Positions 7,443-13,400 of a stretch of DNA of 17,777 bases are shown here, piece after piece. The translations under genes were made by a program, and so were the position numbers. The stretch comes from DATKMS01 sp041497995. Its GTDB lineage: Bacteria > Desulfobacterota > Binatia > HRBIN30. The stretch's first letter is position 1; each line of letters starts with the position of its first letter. The DNA lies in the NCBI GenBank assembly GCA_041497995.1, contig JBGQHM010000104.1:1-17777 (forward strand). Reading direction: 5' to 3'. Below the pieces are notes generated by a model that was given only the letters and a program-made list of their open reading frames with translations, was not told the DNA's origin and made no database searches.

Positions 7443-8630
7443 CTAGCGGTTCTTGTTCGCCGCGTCCACCTTGGGCGGAAAGAGGGGCGTGATCTGTCCA
7501 GTTTCGGTTTCACCGCCGTCGGGGTCATCGGTGCCGACGACGCTGGTGAAGCGGGTTTCCAAGCGCTCGAGGCGCCGATCGGCACCGGAGAAGCTGCCAA
7601 GTGCATTGTTCAAATGCTTTCCCACCAGCCGGAAATCGTCACGGAAGCGGTCGAAGTCGCCGCGCAGGCGACTGAGCTGCTGCAGAATTTCCTGCGACCG
7701 CTCTTCGATGCGCAGGCCGCGCAGGCCGAGGACGATGGCCTGCAGGTAGGCATAGAACGATCCGGGCGACACTGGAATGACCTTGCGTGCCAGGGCGTAC
7801 GCGCTGATGTCGGCGTCGCCCGTGGCGTCGTCCTTCACTACGATCTCGTAGTAGACGTTCTCCGCCGGGATATACATCAGCGCAAAATCGAAGGTGCCCT
7901 CGTCGGGGAGGATGTACTTGGTGGCGACGCTGTCGATGTGGCGCTTCACGTCGGTGACGAAGGCGCGTCGCACGCGGCTGCGCTCCTCGTCAGTCTGCGC
8001 GTCGAGCAAGCGACGGAAGTTTTCCAACGGAAACTTGGCATCGACGGGCACGAGACCGCTCCCGAGCCGGATCACGGCGTCGACCTTGTGCCCGGCGCGG
8101 AAGCCGTACTGCGTGGCGAAGTGGTCGGCCGGCAGGATCTGCTTCAAGAGATCCTCGAGCAGCAACTCGCCGAGTCCGCCACGCAGCTTCGGCGCTTGCA
8201 GGATCTGTTGCAGCGAAGAGATGTCCTTGCCGATTTCGTAAATCTTGCGGTTGCCCTCTTCGAGGCTGCCGAGGCTGCGGTGCACCGCGCCGATCACCTG
8301 TGCTGTGCTGTCGAGCCGTTCGCCGAGCACGCGGTGCGTGTTCTGCATCAGCTCGACGTTCTCGTGCAGCCGCTGGTTCACGGTCGCGGCGATCTGCGCC
8401 AGCTGTTGATTGAGCACTTGCGTGTTGGCGTCGAGAGACCGACCGAACTGGTCGCGCAGGCCTTCAATCTGCTGCTGCAGCAAGAGCGGCGAGCGGTCGG
8501 CGTCGCGCACCGCGCTCATCGCTTCCAGCCGCGCGGCGGCCTGCCGCTGACCCAGCAGCACGAGAATGAGCAGCATGAGCAGGACAGCGACGGCGGCGAG
8601 AGCAAGGCCCAATGCGGTCGCGAGGGTCAC
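7443..8630 (-). CDS. rmuC: RmuC-family DNA recombination protein
   Basis: Membrane-anchored nuclease-like protein, 395 residues; E. coli RmuC limits inversions between short inverted repeats. From the chosen start there is one N-terminal transmembrane helix (about 4-27), then a Gln/Leu-rich coiled coil (about 28-125), then the RmuC domain. Its hallmarks are GGLGE (151-155) and a PD-(D/E)xK-type core with D184 in KVDAVIRLG and D197/K199 in VPVDAKFPLENF. The open frame reaches 8765, but the extra 45 residues are the shadow of the upstream 70-codon gene. GTG 8630 overlaps that gene's TGA as GTGA and puts the membrane helix at the very N-terminus, as expected for RmuC. It is followed 20 nt later by the BepA-like protease. 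In view of RmuC's role, the abundance of inverted repeats in this window is a notable coincidence. Confidence 0.92.
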   Translation of the reverse strand: MTLATALGLALAAVAVLLMLLILVLLGQRQAAARLEAMSAVRDADRSPLLLQQQIEGLRDQFGRSLDANTQVLNQQLAQIAATVNQRLHENVELMQNTHRVLGERLDSTAQVIGAVHRSLGSLEEGNRKIYEIGKDISSLQQILQAPKLRGGLGELLLEDLLKQILPADHFATQYGFRAGHKVDAVIRLGSGLVPVDAKFPLENFRRLLDAQTDEERSRVRRAFVTDVKRHIDSVATKYILPDEGTFDFALMYIPAENVYYEIVVKDDATGDADISAYALARKVIPVSPGSFYAYLQAIVLGLRGLRIEERSQEILQQLSRLRGDFDRFRDDFRLVGKHLNNALGSFSGADRRLERLETRFTSVVGTDDPDGGETETGQITPLFPPKVDAANKNR

Positions 8631-8839
8631 AGCACCTGCACCGCGTATTCCAAAAGCATGCTCAGCTGCCGCAACCGACGCGCGTACACCGGCCGCTCCA
8701 TGGGCAAAGCGGTATCGAACAGCTCCAACGACAGCCGCAAGTTGGCCTCGATGATCTCGATGCACTGCTCCGTGCAGGCGCGCTCCCGCTGGCGGCGGCG
8801 GGCGCGTACGATGTCCTGAAACGGTACGACGACGGCCAT
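8627..8839 (-). CDS. Small hypothetical protein between trmJ and rmuC
   Basis: A 70-residue, highly charged, probably helical protein with no membrane segment; I do not recognise the family. The sequence is rich in Arg, Glu and Leu (RARRRQRERACTEQ, then EIIEANLRLSLELF, then RRLRQLSMLLEY) and could form an amphipathic helical hairpin. Support for its being real: GGGAGG lies at suitable spacing before the ATG at 8839, it starts 3 nt after the trmJ stop, and its TGA overlaps the rmuC GTG, leaving no room for anything else. It is therefore embedded in a compact operon and probably translationally coupled to rmuC. The cysteine at 22 and the basic N-terminus are insufficient for a functional guess. 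Conservation of the reading frame in relatives would settle its reality. Confidence 0.68.
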   Translation of the reverse strand: MAVVVPFQDIVRARRRQRERACTEQCIEIIEANLRLSLELFDTALPMERPVYARRLRQLSMLLEYAVQVL

Positions 8840-8842
8840 GGC

Positions 8843-9607
8843 TCAGCCTCCCTCGGCGGCGCGCGGTTCAGGGGCCTTACGCGCCATCACCGCATGGCCG
8901 CCGTTGCCGAACCATTCGATCTGTCGCGCCAGGCCGAGCAGGATGTTCACGTCGCGGACCTCCATCTCCGCGCGTCCCAAGAAGCGGCGGAAGGCGAACA
9001 TGATGTGATCGGGGTTGTCCGGGTGCAGGAAGCCGATCGAGCGAAAGGCGGCCCGCAGCTTCTCGAACATGAGGGCCACCTGCTCTGCGGGAGCCAAGTC
9101 ACGCGTCACTCCGATCTCACCTGCAGCGGCGAGGTGCAGCTCATAGCAACAGACCATGACGGCCTGGGCGAGATTGAGCGACGGGTAGGCCGGATCGGTC
9201 GGAATGGCGATGAGTTGATGGCAGGCCTTGAGATCCTCGTTGCTGAGTCCGTGGTCTTCTGGACCAAACAGCAGCGCCACTCGATTCGTGGCAGCGGCGG
9301 AGACGATGCGTGGGGCCGCCGCGCCGGGCGGCTCGGCGTCGACGCGGTACACGCCGCCACGGCACGTCGTGCCGACGACGAGGCCGCAGTCTGCGACCGC
9401 CGCCCCGATGCTGTCGGTCTGGCGGACACTGTGCAACACATCCTCGGCGTGCGCGGCCATGGCCTTTACCCAAAACGACTTCATCTGCGCGGACTGCACC
9501 AGCACGAGCTCGCGCAGCCCCATGTTCTTCATGGCGCGCGCAACGGCGCCAACGTTTGCGGCGCCACGCGGGCGTACCAACACGACGCGAATGTTGCTCA
9601 GTGACAT
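8843..9607 (-). CDS. trmJ: tRNA (cytidine/uridine-2'-O-)-methyltransferase TrmJ
   Basis: SPOUT-class RNA methyltransferase, 254 residues. TrmJ methylates the ribose of nucleotide 32 in the tRNA anticodon loop using S-adenosylmethionine. Motif 1 is RPRGAANVGAVARAMKNMG (12-30, N18 and R24), motif 2 is LLFGPEDHGLSNEDL (112-126), and motif 3 is YPSLNLAQAVMV (141-152); the last two form the trefoil-knot cofactor site. The C-terminal HPDNPDHIMFAFRRFLGRAE block, continuing to ILLGLARQIEW, is the TrmJ-type extension that separates it from other SpoU proteins. The frame runs upstream to 9871 through repeats, but that part is not protein-like; ATG 9607 begins the fold. It has no clear Shine-Dalgarno and a -10-like TACGAT 8 nt before the ATG, suggesting a leaderless message. 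It is first in the operon leading to rmuC and the protease. Confidence 0.92.
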   Translation of the reverse strand: MSLSNIRVVLVRPRGAANVGAVARAMKNMGLRELVLVQSAQMKSFWVKAMAAHAEDVLHSVRQTDSIGAAVADCGLVVGTTCRGGVYRVDAEPPGAAAPRIVSAAATNRVALLFGPEDHGLSNEDLKACHQLIAIPTDPAYPSLNLAQAVMVCCYELHLAAAGEIGVTRDLAPAEQVALMFEKLRAAFRSIGFLHPDNPDHIMFAFRRFLGRAEMEVRDVNILLGLARQIEWFGNGGHAVMARKAPEPRAAEGG

Positions 9608-9615
9608 TGTGCGGG

Positions 9616-9643
9616 ATCGTAGCATTCCACACCGCAAGGTGAA
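9616..9643 (-). promoter_or_regulatory. Putative leaderless promoter of trmJ
   Basis: On the minus strand TTCACC lies 16 bp before TACGAT, and the ATG at 9607 follows the -10 by 8 nt. Transcription would start at or beside the ATG, which would explain the missing ribosome binding site. Both hexamers match consensus at four of six positions. Confidence 0.35.
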
Positions 9644-9703
9644 ACGCGCGCACGGGGCGGTTGGGGGCGTTGCGTTGTTGTGGGTGTCGTAGGTGGCGTA
9701 GGT

Positions 9704-9810
9704 GTAGGGGCGAGGCATTTCCCTATGCAGCGTGCTCGATGATGGTCTTACCCTCCGGCGACGCAGCGCGCAGCGGCGGTGCGGAGTGGTGGGAAATGCC
9801 TCGCCCTTAC
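9704..9810. repeat. Inverted-repeat unit 1 (20-bp terminal repeats)
   Basis: GTAGGGGCGAGGCATTTCCC at 9704-9723 is repeated in inverted orientation at 9791-9810 with one mismatch, enclosing 67 nt. The unit of 107 bp could fold into a 20-bp stem. The enclosed sequence shows no open gene and no clear similarity to the interior of the neighbouring unit. Confidence 0.85.
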
Positions 9811-9856
9811 GGCGCTGCGGTTTCCCCGAAGCGTCGTCGCTGGTCCGCGGCTGCAT

Positions 9857-9965
9857 GGAAGGGCGAGGCATTTCCGGGTGCGGTTGGGCGCCGGGTCCGT
9901 GGTGCGGACGTTCTGCGATGGACCGATCGCTGCTGCCTGAGCGATGGGAAATGCCTCGCCCCTAC
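9857..9965. repeat. Inverted-repeat unit 2 (20-bp terminal repeats)
   Basis: A degenerate plus-oriented copy at 9857-9876 (core GGGCGAGGCATTTCC) faces 9946-9965, which is the exact reverse complement of the 9704-9723 copy, across 69 nt. Together with unit 1 the copies alternate +,-,+,- with similar spacings, like REP/BIME arrays or small MITEs. No transposase is present in the window. Confidence 0.85.
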
Positions 9966-10001
9966 GACGGTGGAAAGCAGCGTCGATAAAACTCTCGCCT
10001 G

Positions 10002-10030
10002 TTGCGACTCGCACAACCGCTGAGTATGAC
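10002..10030 (+). promoter_or_regulatory. Putative promoter of the VOC gene
   Basis: TTGCGA (10002-10007) and TATGAC (10025-10030) are 17 bp apart and each matches consensus at four of six positions. The leader would be about 88 nt and contains the small CGACCT/AGGTCG hairpin at 10092-10106. Confidence 0.35.
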
Positions 10031-10124
10031 TCTCATCGATGCGCATCGTCTCGTTCGCCGAAATTCACATGTCCTTGAAGATCCGGGCGGCCGACCTCGC
10101 AGGTCGCGTTGACAGGATGAACCG

Positions 10125-11003
10125 ATGAACGAACAGATGCGCGTCGACCATGTGTCGATCGCCGTGAATGACATCGACAGAGCTCTGGCGTTCTTCGGTG
10201 CCTGCCTGCCCATCGAGTTGCGGGTGCACAAACGCCAGGGCTATAACGACGACTTCAATTGGTGCGACTTCTACGTCGGCCAGTTCAAGCTAGAGCTCAT
10301 CGAGCCACGGCACTCCGACAGCTTCGTCCGCCGCTTCATCGACAAGCGCGGTGAAGGGATGCATCACCTGTCGCTCGAAGCCACGCACCTGGAGCCCCTG
10401 CTCGCGCGTCTTGCCGCGGACGGTGTGCGCATCGTGGACCGTTTCGACGGCGGCAACGGTGATGTAACCGCGTTCATCTCGCCGCGCAGTGCGCACGGTG
10501 TGCTCGTGCAGTTTTGGAACGCCGATGGCATCGTGCCGCCCGAACGGCCGCATACGGCGCCTTTCCGCCTGCGATCCGGGAAGACGGTCAAGGTGCGAGT
10601 CAACCACGTTTCGATGGCGGTACGCAGCATCGATCGCACCCTCGACTTCTATCGCCGCCACTTTTCGGCACAGCCAGAGCATCCCAAGCATCCAGGCTAT
10701 GACGGCAGCTTCATCCTCACTACGTTCACCCTCAACGGCTACCGCATCGAGTTGATCGAGCCGGCGCCCGGACACGAAGAGGGCTTCGTGGCGCGTTTCC
10801 TCGCCAAACGCGGCGAGGGCTTCCACCATCTGTCCGTCGACGTGGATCATCTCGACCCGCTGGTGGCGCAGCTCGAAGCCGACGGCGTGCGCATCGTCGA
10901 CAAGGCGGACATCGGCGGCGGCTGGAAGACCGCCTTCATCTCGCCCCGCAGCGCCTACGGTGTGCTCATCCAGTTCTGGCAGGACCCGGCGCTGGGAGGA
11001 TGA
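10125..11003 (+). CDS. Double-domain VOC (glyoxalase/epimerase-like) protein
   Basis: Metal-binding protein of the vicinal-oxygen-chelate superfamily, 292 residues made of two homologous halves (about 6-132 and 157-287) joined by a linker. Both halves read VxHVSxAV, then xELIEP, then GEGxHHLSxE/D, then SPRSAxGVLxQFW, closest in pattern to methylmalonyl-CoA epimerase. Candidate ligands are H9, E57, H80/H81 and Q129 in the first half, and H161, E209, H234/H235 and Q283 in the second. Compared with the His-Gln-His-Glu set of classical epimerase, Glu and Gln look exchanged in both halves. The ATG at 10125 has AGGA upstream at suitable distance. The substrate is unknown; acyl-CoA epimerase, glyoxalase or dioxygenase roles are all possible. 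The two halves are similar enough to suggest internal gene duplication. Confidence 0.85.
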   Translation: MNEQMRVDHVSIAVNDIDRALAFFGACLPIELRVHKRQGYNDDFNWCDFYVGQFKLELIEPRHSDSFVRRFIDKRGEGMHHLSLEATHLEPLLARLAADGVRIVDRFDGGNGDVTAFISPRSAHGVLVQFWNADGIVPPERPHTAPFRLRSGKTVKVRVNHVSMAVRSIDRTLDFYRRHFSAQPEHPKHPGYDGSFILTTFTLNGYRIELIEPAPGHEEGFVARFLAKRGEGFHHLSVDVDHLDPLVAQLEADGVRIVDKADIGGGWKTAFISPRSAYGVLIQFWQDPALGG

Positions 11004-11007
11004 TGGA

Positions 11008-11111
11008 ATTGCGGAATGCGGATTGCGGATTGCGGAATTTCGGACGAGATCGCCGCTTGCGTCCGCTCCCTCCTTCTTCAAATCCGCAATCCGCAATCCG
11101 CATTCCGCAAT
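11008..11111. repeat. GCGGATT heptamer repeats forming a 32-bp hairpin
   Basis: The left arm (11008-11040) is four GCGGAWT heptamers. The right arm (11080-11111) is the near-perfect reverse complement, differing by one inserted T, around a 39-nt loop. The last bases of the right arm form the first two bases of the HAD start codon. Transcribed, it would form a long hairpin occluding the HAD ribosome binding region. Confidence 0.9.
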
Positions 11112-11802
11112 GACCCTGCGGGTTGTGCTGTTCGATGCGGGAGATACGCTCTTCCGCGTGCGCGGTTCGGTTGGAGAGGTCTACGCAACAGTCGCGGCGC
11201 GGCATGGCGTCACGGTCGCGGCGCCGCACATCGAGCAACGGTTCCGCACTGCCTTTCGACGCATGCCGCCGTTGGCGTTCCCCGATGCGCGGACAACCGA
11301 GCTGCCGCAACGCGAGTACATGTGGTGGAGGGATGTCGTCGGTACAGTGTTCAGCGACGTTCGCTTCGAGGACTTCGATGCGTTCTTCGCCGATCTCTTC
11401 AGCTATTTCGCGGAGGCCGGTAGCTGGGAGTTGTTTGCGGACGCCGAACCCGCGCTCGCGGCGCTACGGGCGCGTGGTCTCCAGCTGGCGATCGTATCGA
11501 ACTTCGACGGACGGCTGACGCGCATTTGCGAGGGTCTCGGTATCGTCGGCTATTTCGATGCGATTGTGATGTCCGGCCGCGCCGGCGCTGCCAAGCCCGA
11601 CCCGCGCATCTTCACTGTCGCGCTGACACGCCTCGGCGTCGGGGCGGACGAGGCCCTGCACGTGGGTGATAGCGACACTGAAGACATCCGAGGTGCCCGC
11701 GCCGCAGGGCTCCGGGCAATTCAGATCAACCGTGCGGCGCTGCGTGATTCTTCGGATTGCGTGAGTGACCTGCGTGATCTGCTGGGCCGCCTCACGAGAT
11801 AA
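11110..11802 (+). CDS. HAD-superfamily hydrolase (HDHD3-like)
   Basis: Predicted phosphatase-type HAD subfamily IA protein, 230 residues. Motif I is LFDAGDTL (7-14, nucleophile D9). Motif II is IVSNF (128-132, S130), motif III K162 in AAKPDPRIF, and motif IV HVGDSDTEDIRGA (184-196, D187 and D192). A helical cap occupies about 18-110. The position two residues after the nucleophile, usually the acid/base Asp, is Gly11, with Asp at 12 instead; HDHD3-type HADs show the same DxxDT pattern, so activity is uncertain. The frame extends upstream to 10960 through repeats and the VOC end; ATG 11110 is chosen because the fold begins there. No Shine-Dalgarno is visible: the upstream bases belong to a hairpin repeat. 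The 3' end overlaps the convergent CoA-transferase by 11 bp. The substrate is unknown. Confidence 0.86.
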   Translation: MTLRVVLFDAGDTLFRVRGSVGEVYATVAARHGVTVAAPHIEQRFRTAFRRMPPLAFPDARTTELPQREYMWWRDVVGTVFSDVRFEDFDAFFADLFSYFAEAGSWELFADAEPALAALRARGLQLAIVSNFDGRLTRICEGLGIVGYFDAIVMSGRAGAAKPDPRIFTVALTRLGVGADEALHVGDSDTEDIRGARAAGLRAIQINRAALRDSSDCVSDLRDLLGRLTR

Positions 11803-13000
11803 CCTTGGCTTCCTTCAGCGTGCCGATGTCCTCCCACGTCAGACCCAACTTGAGCAGTATGTCCTCGGTGTCTTGACCGACATCCGGGGCGATGTTCCGC
11901 ACGTCGGTCGGCTCGCCATTGAACTGCACCGGGCTGCAGGCGACTTTGAACGGGCCGTGTGTGGGGTGCGTATAATCCACCAAGTACTGGTTGGCGAGCA
12001 CCTGGGGGTCGTCGCGGATCTCCGTCGGCGTCTGCACCGGGGCGTGGATGGTGTCGTACTGCAAGAGCCGCTCGATCCAGTCCGCTCGGGTGCGCGTGGC
12101 GAAGTGGTCACTGAGCACCTGCACCAGCTCCCTGCGGGTGTCCTCCTCGATCCATTTCATGAGCGGATACTGCGTCGCCAGCTCCTCGCGCTCGATGGCT
12201 TTGCAGAACTCCTCCCAGTGCCGCATCGGCGTGAGCATCATGAGCATCAGCCACTTGCTGTCCTTGCACTGGTAGGTGTTCATCAGCGGATTCGGCGCTC
12301 GGGTGCGGTCGTTGTGCGGCAGGTCGTGTCCGAGCAGCAGTGCGGCCAGGATGTCTGGAGCCATCAGCCACACCGCCGTGCCGAGCAGCGACACGTCGAG
12401 GACACAACCTTGGCCGGTCTTCTCGCGGTGGTACAGCGCTGCGGCGATCCCGCCGGCGATGAAAGTGGCGCCGATGGTGTCACCGAAGGCGGCACGCTGC
12501 ATGATGATGGGCTTGCCCGGCTCGCTGAGCATGTAGCCGACGCCACCGCGTGACCAGAACGAGCCGGCGTCGAACCCGCCGCGCTCCGCCTCCGGTCCCT
12601 TCGGGCCCTGACCGGACCCCTTGGCGTAGATGATCTTTGGGTTGATCTTCTTGATATCGTCGTAGTCGATCTTGAGGCGGCGCCGCGCCGCCGGGAGGAA
12701 GCTAGTGAGGAAGATGTCCGACTGCTCCACCAACTTATAGAGCACGTCACGGCCGCGGTCGCTGGTGAGATCAAGACCCAGGCTGCGCTTGTTGCGGCTG
12801 CCATTCTCGATGAAAAAGTTGAGGCCTTGCGCCCCCGGGATAATGCCGGAGCTGATCAAGCCGCGCAGTGGGTCGCCGCGCGTCGGGTGCTCGATCTTGA
12901 TGACCTCGGCACCCCAATCGGCCAACACGGTGCCGGCACCGGGCACAAAGAACCATTCCGCGACCTCAAGCAGGCGAACGCCGTCCAGCACCTTCAGCAT
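11792..13000 (-). CDS. Class III CoA-transferase (CaiB/BaiF family)
   Basis: Moves CoA between carboxylic acids through an aspartyl-CoA thioester intermediate; 402 residues, normal for the family. Recognisable blocks are LLEVAEWFFVPGAGTVLADW (10-29), GAEVIKIEHPTRGDPLRG (30-47) and NGSRNKRSLGLDL (66-78). The GFDAGSFWSRGG segment (142-153) carries the probable catalytic Asp144. GDTIGATFIAGGIAAALYHR near 173-192 and the GQGCVLDVSLL block follow, again typical. ATG 13000 is preferred over GTG 13015 because GGAGG lies 8 nt before the ATG, while the GTG would sit just ahead of that site. The substrate cannot be told; oxalate, carnitine, benzylsuccinate, bile acid and racemase-type members share these motifs. 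It has its own putative promoter and overlaps the convergent HAD gene. Confidence 0.93.
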   Translation of the reverse strand: MLKVLDGVRLLEVAEWFFVPGAGTVLADWGAEVIKIEHPTRGDPLRGLISSGIIPGAQGLNFFIENGSRNKRSLGLDLTSDRGRDVLYKLVEQSDIFLTSFLPAARRRLKIDYDDIKKINPKIIYAKGSGQGPKGPEAERGGFDAGSFWSRGGVGYMLSEPGKPIIMQRAAFGDTIGATFIAGGIAAALYHREKTGQGCVLDVSLLGTAVWLMAPDILAALLLGHDLPHNDRTRAPNPLMNTYQCKDSKWLMLMMLTPMRHWEEFCKAIEREELATQYPLMKWIEEDTRRELVQVLSDHFATRTRADWIERLLQYDTIHAPVQTPTEIRDDPQVLANQYLVDYTHPTHGPFKVACSPVQFNGEPTDVRNIAPDVGQDTEDILLKLGLTWEDIGTLKEAKVIS

Positions 13001-13032
13001 GTCAGCAGCCTCCACAAATCAATTGTGCTGCT

Positions 13033-13061
13033 GTCATACTCCATGCGCCGCCGGAAGTCAG
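13033..13061 (-). promoter_or_regulatory. Putative promoter of the CoA-transferase gene
   Basis: On the minus strand CTGACT (13056-13061) and TATGAC (13033-13038) are separated by 17 bp, each matching consensus at four of six positions. The leader would be about 25 nt and includes the GGAGG ribosome binding site. Confidence 0.4.
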
Positions 13062-13090
13062 GCGCCAGCGGCGGCCGACCATCAGGTTTC

Positions 13091-13119
13091 TTGTCATGGC
13101 AGGCGGGGAAGGGCATATT
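13091..13119 (+). promoter_or_regulatory. Putative promoter of the small membrane protein gene
   Basis: TTGTCA (13091-13096) and CATATT (13114-13119) are 17 bp apart, matching consensus at five and four of six positions. Transcription would start about 45 nt before the ATG at 13171, which supports that short gene. Confidence 0.4.
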
Positions 13120-13170
13120 GTCACATGGGGGAGGGCAGCCCCTATTGGGGGTCGGAGTGGATGAGGACTT

Positions 13171-13383
13171 ATGGAGTGGCTCGACCGCGTGGTGGTTCTT
13201 CTCGGGTTCGATCCCTTTACGTACCTGGTGGTCACCGTTCTCGGCATGCTCGTGTGGGTCTGGTGCACGATGGTCGGGAGCTTCGCACTCACCGGACGCG
13301 GCATCCTGCTGCGTCGAGCGGGCCTCGCGATCGCCGCCATCGGAGCGGCGCTGTTCACGTACACCGCGCGCAGTCTGCACTGA
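13171..13383 (+). CDS. Small two-helix membrane protein, unknown function
   Basis: A 70-residue hydrophobic protein that I do not recognise. Two membrane-spanning segments are visible: YLVVTVLGMLVWVWCTMVG (about 18-36) and LAIAAIGAALFTYTA (about 52-66). They are linked by a short basic loop (GRGILLRR), so both ends would be outside by the positive-inside rule. GAGG lies 4 nt before the ATG, a close but usable spacing, and a promoter-like pair lies upstream. It stands alone between a divergent CoA-transferase and a convergent DUF155 gene, 17 nt from the latter's end. No catalytic motif is visible. The reading is plausible because the hydrophobic pattern is coherent, but a gene this short needs comparative support. 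Confidence 0.55.
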   Translation: MEWLDRVVVLLGFDPFTYLVVTVLGMLVWVWCTMVGSFALTGRGILLRRAGLAIAAIGAALFTYTARSLH

Positions 13384-13400
13384 CGAGCGAAGGGCGGCGC

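Larger units (their letters stand above)
9608..10124. other. Non-coding spacer between trmJ and the VOC gene
   Basis: This 517-bp stretch has no convincing gene. Open frames crossing it are made of repeat-derived peptides (MPRPY and GEAFP patterns) with no family character. It holds the trmJ promoter region (about 9610-9640), a short CGTAGGTGG-type tandem near 9688-9705, the alternating 20-mer cluster (9704-9965), a putative promoter for the VOC gene (10002-10030) and a small hairpin CGACCT/AGGTCG at 10092-10106. Confidence 0.7.

Noticed and set aside
7424..7606. Upstream extension of the M48 protease frame
   Set aside because: The extension lies inside rmuC, is Arg/Pro-rich and would place the signal peptide internally.
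8631..8765. N-terminal extension of RmuC to position 8765
   Set aside because: It overlaps the 70-codon gene in another frame and would bury the membrane helix 45 residues inside; the GTGA overlap at 8627-8630 gives a better start.
7425..8819. 464-codon plus-strand frame opposite rmuC
   Set aside because: It is antisense to rmuC, has no recognisable fold, and is explained by the high GC content; the minus-strand genes have motifs and operon spacing.
9704..9965. Possible CRISPR array
   Set aside because: Only four copies, alternating in orientation with unequal gaps (67, 46, 69 nt), and no cas genes; this is an inverted-repeat cluster.
9661..10023. Open frames through the repeat cluster, with recurring MPRPY and GEAFP peptides
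   Set aside because: The peptides are translations of the alternating 20-mers in different frames; frames run in both directions with no ribosome binding sites or protein-like sequence.
10109..10114. TTGACA just upstream of the VOC gene as a -35 box
   Set aside because: It overlaps the ribosome binding region and lies 11 nt from the ATG, so the corresponding -10 would be inside the gene.
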